Source: Moraxellaceae bacterium | GTDB taxonomy: Bacteria > Pseudomonadota > Gammaproteobacteria > Pseudomonadales > Moraxellaceae | Direction of reading: 5' to 3' | Length of the DNA stretch: 64,000 bases | NCBI GenBank assembly: GCA_024234595.1 | Contig: JACKNZ010000008.1 | Location: 1 to 64,000 of the forward strand | Part shown: positions 9,393-18,966 of the stretch, piece after piece | Layout of the letters: every line of letters begins with the position of its first letter | How positions within the stretch are numbered: the stretch's first letter is position 1 | The notes under the pieces: model-generated | The model's input: only the letters and a program-made list of their open reading frames with translations | Database searches by the model: none | What the model was told of the DNA's origin: nothing | Program-made: the position numbers and the translations under genes

Positions 9393-9424
9393 CCCTCTCC
9401 TTGTAGGAGAGGGCTAGGGTGAGG
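9393..9424. repeat. CCCTCTCC-family intergenic hairpin, copy B
   Basis: A perfect 9-bp stem, CCCTCTCCT (9393-9401) and AGGAGAGGG (9405-9413), surrounds a TGT loop. It is followed by CTAGGGTGAGG, the reverse complement of the lead-in of copy C near 42571, so the two copies lie in opposite orientation. It separates fba from lspA. Confidence 0.75.
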
Positions 9425-9501
9425 TCAAAAATAGCTTAACCTACTTAAATCTAGCTATCGTCAAAACATCACCAGTCCCTATTCATTGTCACAGGTACTT
9501 C

Positions 9502-10005
9502 ATGCAAAGTTTGCAGTTCCAAAATCTTAAATGGTTAGCTCTAACGCTTATCATTATCATTGCCGACCAAGTCAGTAAGTTATATTTTAATCAGCACTTA
9601 CAGTTGGGGCAATCCATCGAATTATTACCGTTCTTAAATTGGACATTGGCCTATAACTACGGTGCTGCATTTAGTTTTTTGCATGATGCAGGCGGTTGGC
9701 AGCGTTGGTTTTTTGCAGGGATTGCCTTAGTAGTAAGTACAGGATTGCTCATTTGGTTAGTCAAACTTAAATCAAACGAGCGATTTTTAGCCTTAGCCAT
9801 TAGCTTGTTATTGGGTGGCGCAATAGGCAATGTCTATGACCGTGTCAGTTATGGCTATGTCATAGATTTTATTCATGTATTTTATCAAACATGGCACTTT
9901 CCTATTTTTAATGTCGCAGACTGTGCCATTACCATAGCCGCCATCATGCTAATTATTGACTCTTTGTTTTTAGAGAAAAAACGACAGGTAACTGCAAATG
10001 ACTGA
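9502..10005 (+). CDS. lspA: Lipoprotein signal peptidase (signal peptidase II)
   Basis: LspA is an inner-membrane aspartyl protease that removes signal peptides from prolipoproteins after diacylglyceryl modification. The 167-residue protein has four hydrophobic segments. Conserved blocks are NYGAAFSFL (residues 52-60), LGGAIGNVYDR (104-114), VIDFI with the catalytic Asp at D122, and NVADCAI with the second catalytic Asp at D140. Likely clients in this window are PilP and DolP, both with lipoboxes. The ATG follows an AGGT with suitable spacing. In many gammaproteobacteria ileS precedes lspA; here fba and two repeats do. It overlaps fkpB by eight bases. Confidence 0.95.
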   Translation: MQSLQFQNLKWLALTLIIIIADQVSKLYFNQHLQLGQSIELLPFLNWTLAYNYGAAFSFLHDAGGWQRWFFAGIALVVSTGLLIWLVKLKSNERFLALAISLLLGGAIGNVYDRVSYGYVIDFIHVFYQTWHFPIFNVADCAITIAAIMLIIDSLFLEKKRQVTAND

Positions 10006-10468
10006 TGATGTAATACAGCGTATTGGTGCCAACAAAGTTGTGACCCTACATTTTGCCGTGTGCCTCGCCAATGGCCAATTATTAGATACCACTCGTGAGC
10101 GTGATGCGCCTGTCAGTTTTACCGTCGGTGATGGCAGTTTGTTAGAAGGCTTTGAGCAAGCCATTTTTGGTCTTAAAGCTGGTGACAAACGCTCCGTTTT
10201 TATCGAAGCCAAAAAAGGTTTTGGCGAATGGCAAGAAGGCAATGTCCAGCGTTTTGACAAAAACTTATTTAGTGATGCCTTAAGTGTAGGCTTGGTGGTG
10301 TCTTTTGCCGATAAAAGTAAAGCCGAATTAGCGGGAGTGGTTAAAGAATTGACCGACACCGAGGTCGTGGTCGATTTTAATCATCCTTTAGCGAGTAAAG
10401 ACTTGCTTTTTGAAGTAGATATTATTAGTGTTCGCGATGTGAGTGAACAACCATTCACCTTAAAGTAA
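9998..10468 (+). CDS. fkpB: SlpA-type FKBP peptidyl-prolyl cis-trans isomerase
   Basis: This 156-residue cytoplasmic protein is an FKBP-type prolyl isomerase of the SlpA/FkpB class. The FKBP core starts near residue 14, with GDGSLLEGFEQAIFGLKAGD forming the conserved active-site region. The insert-in-flap domain follows at about residues 75-130, and NHPLASKDLLFEV closes the FKBP fold. The start lies inside the end of lspA (eight-base overlap), which indicates translational coupling. The lspA-fkpB-ispH order is widespread in gammaproteobacteria. Confidence 0.93.
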   Translation: MTDDVIQRIGANKVVTLHFAVCLANGQLLDTTRERDAPVSFTVGDGSLLEGFEQAIFGLKAGDKRSVFIEAKKGFGEWQEGNVQRFDKNLFSDALSVGLVVSFADKSKAELAGVVKELTDTEVVVDFNHPLASKDLLFEVDIISVRDVSEQPFTLK

Positions 10469-10481
10469 ATGAGGCGACAAA

Positions 10482-11432
10482 ATGGACATCAGTTTGGCCA
10501 ACCCTAGAGGTTTTTGTGCAGGTGTAGATAGAGCGATTGCCATTGTCAATCGTGCCTTAGAAGTGTTTGGTCGTCCCATTTATGTCCGTCACGAGGTGGT
10601 TCACAATAAGTTTGTAGTAGATGACTTGCGTCAACGCGGTGCAGTGTTTGTTGATGAACTGCATCAAGTCCCTAATGATGCGATTGTGATTTTTAGCGCG
10701 CATGGTGTCTCTAAGGCAGTACAAGACGAAGCTCAACAACGTGGCCTAAAAGTGTTTGATGCCACCTGTCCCTTAGTCACCAAAGTACATATGGAAGTCA
10801 CTCGTTATGCGCGTTTAGGCACAGAAGCGATATTGATTGGCCATGCAGGACACCCCGAAGTCGAAGGCACGATGGGGCAGTACGACACCCAATATGGCGG
10901 CAAAATCTATTTAGTCGAAAATGAAGACGATGTGGCCAAGCTACAAGTCAGCAAACCCAACGAATTAGCTTTTGTCACTCAAACTACCTTGTCCGTGGAC
11001 GACACCGCGCGCGTGATTGATGCCTTGCGTGCTAAATTTCCAGCCATACAAGGGCCGCGCAAAGACGATATTTGTTATGCCACCCAAAACCGCCAAGATG
11101 CGGTTAAAACCCTTGCTCAGTCTTGTGAGGTGGTGTTAGTTGTTGGTTCGCCAAATTCCTCTAATTCCAATCGTTTGCGTGAGTTGGCCGAACGTATTGG
11201 GGCTAAAGCCTATTTAATTGACAACGAAAGCCAATTACAACAAGCATGGTTTGCAGGGGTAACGCGTATCGGTTTAACGGCAGGTGCCTCAGCCCCCGAA
11301 GTGTTAATACAACAAGTGGTGACTCGTTTACGAGAGTGGGGCGGTAATTTACCGCAGGAGCTTGATGGTCGTCCTGAAAATGTGGTGTTTTCGATGCCCA
11401 AAGAATTACGTATTCCAACAACGACTGTATAA
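10482..11432 (+). CDS. ispH: 4-hydroxy-3-methylbut-2-enyl diphosphate reductase
   Basis: IspH performs the last step of the MEP isoprenoid pathway, reducing HMBPP to IPP and DMAPP with an iron-sulfur cluster. The three cluster cysteines are at C12 (GFCAGVDRAI), C96 (DATCPLVTKV) and C198 (DDICYATQNRQ). The substrate-binding residues H41, H74, H124 and E126 are also present. Length is 316 residues, the same as E. coli. The gap to fkpB is 13 bases. The 230 bases downstream before fimT show a TTGACA at 11483 but no good partner -10 box. Confidence 0.97.
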   Translation: MDISLANPRGFCAGVDRAIAIVNRALEVFGRPIYVRHEVVHNKFVVDDLRQRGAVFVDELHQVPNDAIVIFSAHGVSKAVQDEAQQRGLKVFDATCPLVTKVHMEVTRYARLGTEAILIGHAGHPEVEGTMGQYDTQYGGKIYLVENEDDVAKLQVSKPNELAFVTQTTLSVDDTARVIDALRAKFPAIQGPRKDDICYATQNRQDAVKTLAQSCEVVLVVGSPNSSNSNRLRELAERIGAKAYLIDNESQLQQAWFAGVTRIGLTAGASAPEVLIQQVVTRLREWGGNLPQELDGRPENVVFSMPKELRIPTTTV

Positions 11433-11662
11433 CAATAATGTCAATATTGGCAAAAGATAAGACGTAAAATAGCCAAAGTTTATTGACAAAAAATGTCACT
11501 TTATGACGCCAATTTTAAGTCTAAAAGTGTAACAAAATATTAAAATTACTATCTTGGTCAAATAAAAAGTGCCGACTGTCGCCCCTTGCTTGAGTCTTTA
11601 AAGCAGTGCGTCTAAGGTTAACAACAAGGCGTTATGCCGCCCCAGTTTTAAAGGTATGTCGT

Positions 11663-12181
11663 ATGTATAGTCATCGAGGTTTTACACTTATAGAGCTAAT
11701 GGTCACCATTTCGGTGGCGGCTATTATTATGGCCATAGCCGTGCCTTCGATGCAAATTTTACGAGCTAATTCTCGTGTCGCAAGTGCCGCCAATGAGTTG
11801 GCTACAGACCTCAAAAAAGCGCGTACCGAATCGGTATTAACACGCAGAAATCAAACATTAGCGTCTATTGATTCAAGTATGTCCACAAATACATGGGGTA
11901 ATAAAGGTTGGCGACTCACGCAAGTTGTTGCAGGTGCAACGCAGGTGATGTTAGAAAATAATCGTGTGCCTGCAGGTATTTTTATTAACGGAACGCCAAC
12001 AACTATTGTTTTTGTGGCCTCAACAGGTATGGTTCAAACAACAGCAGGAGCAACGGTCAATATGACTTTTAGAGTATGTGATAATCAATCGACCAAAGAA
12101 ACAGGATACGATGTGCAAATTAACCAATTTGGGCGCGTGTTAACGCTTAAACATAATAGTCCAACAGTGTGTAATACCTAA
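11663..12181 (+). CDS. fimT: FimT/GspH-family minor pilin
   Basis: First gene of the minor pilin cluster. The start at 11663 gives MYSHRG followed by FTLIELMVTISVAAIIMAI: a short basic leader, cleavage after Gly6, Phe at +1 and Glu at +5, then the hydrophobic helix. This is the substrate form for the prepilin peptidase PilD. The 172-residue product has a FimT/GspH-like C-terminal part with a RVCD...QINQFGRV end. AAAGGT seven bases upstream supports this start over an upstream in-frame one at 11606. FimT and the other minor pilins are thought to prime pilus assembly and take part in DNA uptake in related bacteria. Confidence 0.88.
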   Translation: MYSHRGFTLIELMVTISVAAIIMAIAVPSMQILRANSRVASAANELATDLKKARTESVLTRRNQTLASIDSSMSTNTWGNKGWRLTQVVAGATQVMLENNRVPAGIFINGTPTTIVFVASTGMVQTTAGATVNMTFRVCDNQSTKETGYDVQINQFGRVLTLKHNSPTVCNT

Positions 12182-12193
12182 GGGGATATAAGA

Positions 12194-12703
12194 ATGTCTT
12201 ATATAAAACTAAAAAAACTGCAACATGGTATTGGTATGCCAGAAGTGATGGTTTCTATGTTGTTGTTGGGTGTTGCTGTTATTGGTTTCGCAGCCTTACA
12301 AGTTAGAGCGTTAGACAGCACAAATGATGCTATGTTTAGAACGCAAGCCGCTGCAATTGCCCAAGAAATGGGCGAACGGATGCGTCTTAATCCTCAAGGG
12401 GCTGCAACCTATCGTAATAATTGGAGTACAACAGCGGTTGCTGCTAATAAATGTGAAACTGGCAATTGTACGCCAGTGCAAATGGCGCAATACGATATGA
12501 GAACAATGACAAATTTAGCGGCTGCCAGTTTACCCAATGGTCAAATAGCAGTTTTGCCCTGCATTAACCGAACCAATTTGTGTGTTTATGTCTCTTGGAA
12601 TGCGACTAACCCAACCATTGGTACAGCTGCGCCAGCTTGTTCATTGAGTTCTGATGCATATGTGCCCAATGCGGATTGCGTTAAATTGGAGGCTTCAACA
12701 TGA
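12194..12703 (+). CDS. pilV: Type IV pilus minor pilin PilV
   Basis: A prepilin with a 12-residue leader ending in QHG, then IGMPEVMVSMLLLGVAVIGF. Cleavage after Gly12 puts Glu at +5, as needed for assembly. The conserved PilV region SMLLLGVAVIGFAALQVRAL and TQAAAIAQEMGERMRLN follows, then a Cys-rich C-terminal part. The length is 169 residues. The ribosome binding site is AAGGGGATATA. It lies 12 bases after fimT and shares the overlap ATGA with pilW, so it is translationally coupled. PilV forms part of the initiating tip complex with PilW, PilX and PilY1 in Pseudomonas and Acinetobacter. Confidence 0.88.
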   Translation: MSYIKLKKLQHGIGMPEVMVSMLLLGVAVIGFAALQVRALDSTNDAMFRTQAAAIAQEMGERMRLNPQGAATYRNNWSTTAVAANKCETGNCTPVQMAQYDMRTMTNLAAASLPNGQIAVLPCINRTNLCVYVSWNATNPTIGTAAPACSLSSDAYVPNADCVKLEAST

Positions 12704-13569
12704 AAGCACACTCTAATTTAATGCGGCAAACAGGTTTTACACTTATAGAGTTAATGATTTCCTTAACCTTGGGTTTGGTTATCATGTTGGCGGCTGTGCA
12801 ACTCTTTATTACCAATCAAATGGGTTTTAATTTGCAGCGAGGCATGGGCAATGTTCAAGAAAATGGTCGTTTTGCCTTAGATTATATCAATGTTTCTACT
12901 CGTAATTCAGAATATAGCCGCGATGGAACTACTAGTGCATCCGACGCTTCTGGTGTTATTACCGAAGCTGTTGAGTTACCAGGCGTTGCAGCAGCAGCAA
13001 ATCTAGTCAGTAGCAATAATTTAACCACCTTAGGTGTTGGAAGCAGTGACCAATTGGTGATTCGTCAGTGGATATCTGACAGTATGCCAAATTTTAGAGA
13101 TTGTGAAGGAAACTCTGTGGCGAGTGGGCGTTTTGTAGTGTCTCGTTATTTTGTGCGAGCCGATACTGCCGCAGGCTCTCCAGCTGCTTTAGCTTGTGAT
13201 GCGGGCTTTTATGCTGATGGCGCGGCATCGGTAAGTAATTATGGTGATAATGGGGTGGTATTGCTATCAACGATAGACACCTTTCAAATTTTGTTTGGCA
13301 TTGCCGCAACGCCAACCCCACCTATTGGGCAACGAGTGCCAGTTCGGTATATGACTGTGACGGATTACATGGCCTTACCAGCACCTCGGCCAGTTATTAG
13401 TGCTTTGCGTGTGGGGGTTTTGGTTAAATCTAGCGAAAAGACAGGTAATAATTTTGTTGCCCCTACCAATATTCAGGTGTTAGATGTAACGGTGTCGGGC
13501 AATGATATTAACGATAAAAGTGTTCATCGTTTGTTTACCAGCACTTTAGCATTACGCAATGCAATGTGA
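12700..13569 (+). CDS. pilW: Type IV pilus minor pilin PilW
   Basis: The 289-residue prepilin has the leader MKAHSNLMRQTG and the helix FTLIELMISLTLGLVIMLA, with Glu at +5. PilW proteins are the largest of the minor pilins, and this size and QNGRFAL-like segment (VQENGRFALDYI) fit the family. The C-terminal half ends in VTVSGNDINDKSVHRLFTST and LRNAM, typical of PilW. It overlaps pilV by four bases and is followed by pilX after seven bases. Confidence 0.88.
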   Translation: MKAHSNLMRQTGFTLIELMISLTLGLVIMLAAVQLFITNQMGFNLQRGMGNVQENGRFALDYINVSTRNSEYSRDGTTSASDASGVITEAVELPGVAAAANLVSSNNLTTLGVGSSDQLVIRQWISDSMPNFRDCEGNSVASGRFVVSRYFVRADTAAGSPAALACDAGFYADGAASVSNYGDNGVVLLSTIDTFQILFGIAATPTPPIGQRVPVRYMTVTDYMALPAPRPVISALRVGVLVKSSEKTGNNFVAPTNIQVLDVTVSGNDINDKSVHRLFTSTLALRNAM

Positions 13570-13576
13570 GGCCAAC

Positions 13577-14278
13577 ATGACAACAGCATTAACGCAAAAA
13601 ACAGTACATAGGCGGCAACGCGGTGCAGCACTAATTGCCGTATTGGTTATTTTGGTCATTATTACCATTTTGGGTGTAACAGCGATGCGTATGGGTATTA
13701 CCAGCCTTGCATTAGCGACCAATAGTCAAGTAGTGCAAGTATTGTTTCAAAGTGCCGATACTGGAACTACCGAAGCAATAAAAACATTTAACCAAGACCC
13801 AGACGTTGCTATTAGCAATAAAGGCATATTTGGCAACACTAAATCGGCTTTATGTGTAACGCCTGTTGTAGGGGCAACTTTTACAAATTTTACCCAAGGT
13901 ACTTGTAACCCTGATAGTTCCGACTCGTACTTAAGTCAGCGCAAAATAACGTTAACCCAGCTTAATTATAGAGTTGATCCTGTGGTTAAAGAGTTAGATG
14001 TTGGTTCTAGCAATAAGCAAAAAAGTTTAACTGAGGAAGGATATAGCGATAAAGCAGTAGATGATTATAGTTTAAAGTTATATTCGACCGCAGTGATTCC
14101 TAGTTTTGGTTCAGCGAGTACCTCTGATATCAAGACCTGTTTGAGCAAAGAGCCAGATGACTTTGATAGTAATGGTGATTATGACAAAACAGTCGAAACC
14201 ATCACTGACTGTTTAACCAATGCAGGTAGCGTGTTTACGACACATGCCTCCGAATACAAAATTAAGCGCAATTTCTGA
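13577..14278 (+). CDS. pilX: Type IV pilus minor pilin PilX
   Basis: The protein begins MTTALTQKTVHRRQRG, then AALIAVLVILVIITILGVTAM, the PilX N-terminal pattern: Gly before the helix but no Glu at +5, which is normal in this family. The product is 233 residues. The start at 13577 is chosen because TGAGG lies five bases upstream; the frame also contains an ATG at 13559 inside pilW without a binding site. The C-terminal part contains an acidic DDFDSNGDYDKT stretch and several Cys residues. Its stop codon lies inside the ribosome binding site of pilY1. Confidence 0.87.
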   Translation: MTTALTQKTVHRRQRGAALIAVLVILVIITILGVTAMRMGITSLALATNSQVVQVLFQSADTGTTEAIKTFNQDPDVAISNKGIFGNTKSALCVTPVVGATFTNFTQGTCNPDSSDSYLSQRKITLTQLNYRVDPVVKELDVGSSNKQKSLTEEGYSDKAVDDYSLKLYSTAVIPSFGSASTSDIKTCLSKEPDDFDSNGDYDKTVETITDCLTNAGSVFTTHASEYKIKRNF

Positions 14279-14287
14279 GGTGACAAC

Positions 14288-17200
14288 ATGAAAACAAATG
14301 CCAAAACACCCAAAAAGTGGCAACCTAAAGCCTTAGCAAGTGCTATTGCGTGTGCCTATTTAACACTAGCTCTTGTACCAGCGTATGCCAGTGATACTGA
14401 GATTTATGTCGAAGCAGCTAATCAAACTAGTATTGCACCCAATCTAATGATGATGTTTGACACCTCGGGTAGTATGGCGTGGTGTATGGAAAACGATAAT
14501 GGTTGCAGTGCACCCAATAGACGTATTGATGTGCTTAAAGATGCCATGAACAAAATTTTGCGTGGTACACCCACAACCAAGCCAGTGCCTGGTTATGTCA
14601 AAATGGGTTTGGGACGTTTCCATCCAACTAACGTTAATTATGGTGGTTATATTTCGTATCCCGCGCGTCCATTAGATGCTTTTGTACAAATTAACCCCAA
14701 TGGTTATATTTTTGCTAGTGGTGCAAGTGGCAAGTCCGATGCCATGCAAGCCAGTAGCTCTGACAATAGCAGTACCGAAGTGCGTATTGGTTTAAATGGC
14801 TCTCAAAACTATGTAGGAGGCTTTCAATTTGCCAAAGTGCGCATTCCTAAAGGAGCCTCAATTACCGAGGCTTACTTGCAAGTCGTTGCCAAAAACAATG
14901 ATTCAGGCAACTCAACATGGGAAATAGCCGCCCAAGCTACAGGTGATGCGGCTGACTATACCAGCAGTGCCATTCAATCACGTACATACGGTGTCCCCTT
15001 TGTCTATCAGCCAGAAAATTGGAGTGCGGGTGAGGTACAACAAATTCCAGTGACATCTTTGGTGCAAGAGGTTGTATCTCGAAGTGATTGGTGTGGTGAT
15101 AACGCATTAGCGTTTAGAATTCGTGATATTGGTTCTACACCAACGACGCGTCGTGCTTATTCTTATGAAGGGGCTGCTACTAACACCGATTTAAGACCTC
15201 AGTTAGTGGTCAAATTTACCATTGATCCTAATAAAACTGACAGCTGTATCAAAAATGTGCCCCGCACCAAAATCATATCACTTACGTCTACCAAAGACGA
15301 CGTTGAGTGGTGGAGTGATTCCAGTGGCTCCTTGGATCACAATAATACTACCTTAAACTTTAATCTTATTAGTACCAAGGGTTCAAAACCCAAAAATGTC
15401 AGTGGTATTTATTATCGTGATTTGCCTATTAAGCAAGGGTCACCTATTACCAGTGCCTATTTAGTTGGGCAATCAAGTGGTAATTACTCCAATGTGAAAC
15501 AAGTGCTAATTCAAGGTATTAAAACTACTAACTTGGATCCGTTCTGTCCTTCGGGCTGTATCAGTACTTCTGCAGCCAATGATTTGCCAACCACATCTGC
15601 CAGTGTCTTGTGGACACCTGATAATGGAACTCTAAGTAAAAATAAAGATGAATACGTAGATGTACAGCCCTTGGTACAAGAAATTGTTAATCAAACAGGT
15701 TGGACAGAAGGCCAAGCGATGGCTTTTACCATGGTCAACAATACCAAATCTAATCAGAGCGGGCCTAATTTTAGATCACGTAATGGTTCTGCCACCACCC
15801 ATGTGCGTTTGGTACTAAATTGGATTGACCCTGTTGTCACTAATTTGTCGGTACTTGAGACTGTGCGAGATCAGCTTGAAGCAGCAGTATATGATTTAAA
15901 TGCTAAAGGCGGTACACCTTTGGGTGCGGCTTATGCCGAGGCATCTCGTTATTTATATGGTATTTCACCTTATAATGTTGGAACAGGCTTTTATGATGAA
16001 AGAACTGTAACTACAACTACCCCAACCAAATATATTTCACCTATCCCAGCTGCAGATGAGTGCTCAGCTAATTATGTTTTCTTGTTAACTGACGGTGACC
16101 CTAACAATGAGTCTAGCGTCAAACAAAACACTCAAGGTGTCATGAACAAAACCTGTTCAGGCAGTGGTACTGCTGCCAACTGGGACTGTATGCTTAAGCT
16201 GGCAAGCTATAATGTTGATAATAAAACCAATACTGCTACACCCCAACCCAAAAAACGCATTCGTACCAATACCGTTATTTTGGGACCTTTGGATGGTAGT
16301 TCCGTTGACAACATGAAAGCAGTCGCTGCCGCAGGTCAAGGCAAGTTTTATAAAGCAGATACCATTGATGATTTGATTAAAGCGATTTCGCAAACGGTTG
16401 ATGATGCCATTGAGCTCAGCGGTACAATTACAGCTGCAGGTGTGGCAGTTAACCAACTTAACCGTTTAACGCATTTAGACCAATTGTATTACTCGGTGTT
16501 TGAGCCACGTCCCAAATCTTATCGTTGGGATGGTAACTTAAAACGCTATAAATTAGGGGCTAATGCCAGTGCTATCTTAGATGTTAATAATTTAGATGCA
16601 ATTGACTCATCAACAGGTTTCTTTAAGGCAGATGCACAAAGTTTTTGGAGTACTGTTAAAGATGGCAAGTCGGCGGTATTAGGTGGGGCAGCAAATGTGT
16701 TGCCTAGTCCTGATGACCGCAAAATGTACACTTATATGGGGTCGTTAGCGGCTAAAAATGTTTCGCTAACTGCCATTGATTTAAGCAATAGTAGTTTTAA
16801 TACCGCTGCCAAAGCGGCAACAGGTGTCTCTGACAATAATGTTTATACCAATCTGATGAATTGGTATAAAGGTTACGAGATTGCTAGTTTGTATGATGGT
16901 TTAGAAACACCAACTACCGAACGTAAACAGTTAGGTGCTGCTTTACACTCCGAGCCTGTATTGGTCAACTACGGTTATAGCGGTGATTTAAGTCAAGCTG
17001 ATAATCCTGACAATCAAAAGAACTATGTCTTTTTTAGTACCCTTGAGGGTACATTGCACGCCATAGAGGCTAAAACAGGCAAAGAAAAGTTTAGTTTTAT
17101 ACCTGGTGAAAAGTTAGCTACCCTTAAAGACCGTTTTGATAATCCTGTCTCAGTAAATCCAGAGTTTGGTATGGATTTAACATGGACGGTATTTCGTAAA

Positions 17201-18457
17201 GATGGTGACTCCTCTGGACAAATTACCAATTCTGATCAGATATATATCTATGGTGGGATGCGAATGGGAGGCAGTAATTACTATGCCCTTAATGTGACTA
17301 ATTTAGACTCTCCTAGCTTATTGTTTGCGCTACAAGGTGGTACAGGTAAATTTAAAAGCATGGGACAAACATGGTCGCAACCAATATTAGGTGTAGTTAA
17401 AGTTGGTGGTGTTAAAAAGACGGTGATTGTGTTTGGTGGTGGTTATGATCCGCGTCACGAAACCGCCAATGAGCTTTTTACAGGTAATGACAAAGGCAAT
17501 CAACTCTATATCGTGGATGCCTTTACGGGTGAAGTATTATGGTTTGCCAGTGGCAATACAGGTGATTCACCTGATACTTATGTGCCTGATATGAAGTTTA
17601 GTGTCCCTACCTCCCCCGAAATGATTGATATGGATGGTGATGGTGTAGCTGATGCTATCTATTTTGGTGATTTAGGCGGTCAAGTATTTAGAGTGGATTT
17701 AAATTCTAAAGCAACGTCAAGTGCTGGTTTAGCAAAACGTGTGCGTTTGTTGGCCAAAGTTGGTCAAACCGAAAGTGCGACTACCGCGAATCAACGTCGT
17801 TTTTATGAACCGCCTGCCGTAGCAGCATTTAAGGACACGTCGGGTAATCGTTTTGTCACAGTTGCCATTGGTTCAGGTTACAGAAGTCGTCCCTTAAACG
17901 TGGTGACTAATGAGCGTTACTTTGTGCTGTTTGATAAAGATGTGACACGTCCAGATATTTTGACGGCAAATGATAGTAGCTTGCAAGCAGTTATTACTAC
18001 GCCCGATATGTCCGAGTTGGATATGGACTCTGCAGCAGTAAAAACTAATGGCGTGGATGTAAGCAATAAAAAAGGTTGGTATGTTAATTTTCCGCAATCG
18101 GGTGAAAAAAGTATGTCACCTGGTTTGATTTTTAAATCACAACTATTGTTTACTACTTATTCTCCAACCTTAAGTGGCGCAAGTAATTGTAGTCCTGTGA
18201 CTGGCCAAACCAATTTGTACAAGTTTTGTATGCCTTATGGCAAATTATGTGCGGGTGACAGCAGTTATACAACCTCTAATATCACTTTAGGTTTGGCAGG
18301 TAAGCCACAGTTGCTGATTACACAAGATCCAACAACTGGAGACTATACTGTTAATCCAATCGTTGGTACTAAAATTGTACAACCTTTAAACGCAGGGCCT
18401 GGTACACCGTATATGGAGTCCACCAAAAAATGGCGTGAAAAAACCATCAATGAATAG
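14288..18457 (+). CDS. pilY1: Type IV pilus tip adhesin / assembly factor PilY1
   Basis: A 1389-residue exported protein. A signal peptide ends near residue 34 (PAYA before SDTE). A von Willebrand factor A-like region follows with the MIDAS motif DTSGSM at residues 58-63; later parts of that fold (LLTDGDPNNESS) lie near residue 600, so a long insert of two similar beta-sandwich units (both with a QxIPV/VQPLVQEIV-type pattern) splits the domain. The C-terminal half is the PilY1 beta-propeller with a calcium loop, DMDGDGVAD, at residues 1114-1122. PilY1 caps the minor-pilin complex and links pilus extension, adhesion and surface sensing. GAGGTGA precedes the ATG, and a strong terminator follows the stop. 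Confidence 0.95.
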   Translation: MKTNAKTPKKWQPKALASAIACAYLTLALVPAYASDTEIYVEAANQTSIAPNLMMMFDTSGSMAWCMENDNGCSAPNRRIDVLKDAMNKILRGTPTTKPVPGYVKMGLGRFHPTNVNYGGYISYPARPLDAFVQINPNGYIFASGASGKSDAMQASSSDNSSTEVRIGLNGSQNYVGGFQFAKVRIPKGASITEAYLQVVAKNNDSGNSTWEIAAQATGDAADYTSSAIQSRTYGVPFVYQPENWSAGEVQQIPVTSLVQEVVSRSDWCGDNALAFRIRDIGSTPTTRRAYSYEGAATNTDLRPQLVVKFTIDPNKTDSCIKNVPRTKIISLTSTKDDVEWWSDSSGSLDHNNTTLNFNLISTKGSKPKNVSGIYYRDLPIKQGSPITSAYLVGQSSGNYSNVKQVLIQGIKTTNLDPFCPSGCISTSAANDLPTTSASVLWTPDNGTLSKNKDEYVDVQPLVQEIVNQTGWTEGQAMAFTMVNNTKSNQSGPNFRSRNGSATTHVRLVLNWIDPVVTNLSVLETVRDQLEAAVYDLNAKGGTPLGAAYAEASRYLYGISPYNVGTGFYDERTVTTTTPTKYISPIPAADECSANYVFLLTDGDPNNESSVKQNTQGVMNKTCSGSGTAANWDCMLKLASYNVDNKTNTATPQPKKRIRTNTVILGPLDGSSVDNMKAVAAAGQGKFYKADTIDDLIKAISQTVDDAIELSGTITAAGVAVNQLNRLTHLDQLYYSVFEPRPKSYRWDGNLKRYKLGANASAILDVNNLDAIDSSTGFFKADAQSFWSTVKDGKSAVLGGAANVLPSPDDRKMYTYMGSLAAKNVSLTAIDLSNSSFNTAAKAATGVSDNNVYTNLMNWYKGYEIASLYDGLETPTTERKQLGAALHSEPVLVNYGYSGDLSQADNPDNQKNYVFFSTLEGTLHAIEAKTGKEKFSFIPGEKLATLKDRFDNPVSVNPEFGMDLTWTVFRKDGDSSGQITNSDQIYIYGGMRMGGSNYYALNVTNLDSPSLLFALQGGTGKFKSMGQTWSQPILGVVKVGGVKKTVIVFGGGYDPRHETANELFTGNDKGNQLYIVDAFTGEVLWFASGNTGDSPDTYVPDMKFSVPTSPEMIDMDGDGVADAIYFGDLGGQVFRVDLNSKATSSAGLAKRVRLLAKVGQTESATTANQRRFYEPPAVAAFKDTSGNRFVTVAIGSGYRSRPLNVVTNERYFVLFDKDVTRPDILTANDSSLQAVITTPDMSELDMDSAAVKTNGVDVSNKKGWYVNFPQSGEKSMSPGLIFKSQLLFTTYSPTLSGASNCSPVTGQTNLYKFCMPYGKLCAGDSSYTTSNITLGLAGKPQLLITQDPTTGDYTVNPIVGTKIVQPLNAGPGTPYMESTKKWREKTINE

Positions 18458-18467
18458 TTAAAACTGC

Positions 18468-18503
18468 AATAAACTCACTGTGTTAACAGTGAGTTTATTT
18501 GTT
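18468..18503 (+). terminator. Intrinsic terminator after pilY1
   Basis: AATAAACTCACTG (18468-18480) pairs with CAGTGAGTTTATT (18487-18499) around a TGTTAA loop, a 13-bp perfect stem followed by TTGTTT. It separates pilY1 from pilE, so pilE may have its own promoter or rely on read-through. Confidence 0.8.
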
Positions 18504-18521
18504 TAATTAAAGGAGAGAAAA

Positions 18522-18962
18522 ATGCCAAAAAGTATGCGTGGTTTTACGTTAATGGAAATTATGATTGCGGTTGCTATCATTGGTATTTTGGCGGCAATTG
18601 CTATTCCCCAATATCAGCAGTACGCAGTACGTAATAATAGAACCGCAGTGCAAGCTGAGTTAATGCAGATAGCGGCAGCAGCTGAACGCTATCGTGCTCA
18701 ACAAATGACCTATGCAGGCTCAACAATTGCATTGTTATATGGCGGTTCGGTATATCCTAAAACAGGCACTGGACTATACACTTTAACCTTTACACCAGCA
18801 GCTAATGGTTTGTCGTGGGTGGCAACAGCCGTCCCCAAAACAGGAGGTTTGCAAGCCAAAACTAATGATGGTGCTTTGGCGATTGATAATACAGGCCGTC
18901 GTTGTTGGAAAAAAGGCTCCTCAAGCTGTGATTTAGCTGATGCATCACAAGCTTGGCAATAA
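18522..18962 (+). CDS. pilE: Type IV pilin-like minor pilin PilE
   Basis: A 146-residue prepilin with leader MPKSMRG and helix FTLMEIMIAVAIIGILAAIA, Glu at +5. The mid-region YQQYAVRNNRTAVQAELMQIA is typical of PilE, which ends the fimU-pilV-pilW-pilX-pilY1-pilE cluster in Pseudomonas. The C-terminal Cys pair (RRCWKKGSSSCDL) can form the D-loop disulfide. AAAGGAGAG gives a strong ribosome binding site. Its position and short length favour a minor pilin rather than the major subunit PilA, but this is inference. Confidence 0.85.
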   Translation: MPKSMRGFTLMEIMIAVAIIGILAAIAIPQYQQYAVRNNRTAVQAELMQIAAAAERYRAQQMTYAGSTIALLYGGSVYPKTGTGLYTLTFTPAANGLSWVATAVPKTGGLQAKTNDGALAIDNTGRRCWKKGSSSCDLADASQAWQ

Positions 18963-18966
18963 TCTG

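Noticed and set aside
11483..11512. TTGACA box before fimT as promoter of the minor pilin operon
   Set aside because: No acceptable -10 hexamer lies 16-18 bases downstream, and no sigma-54 GG-N10-GC signature was found.
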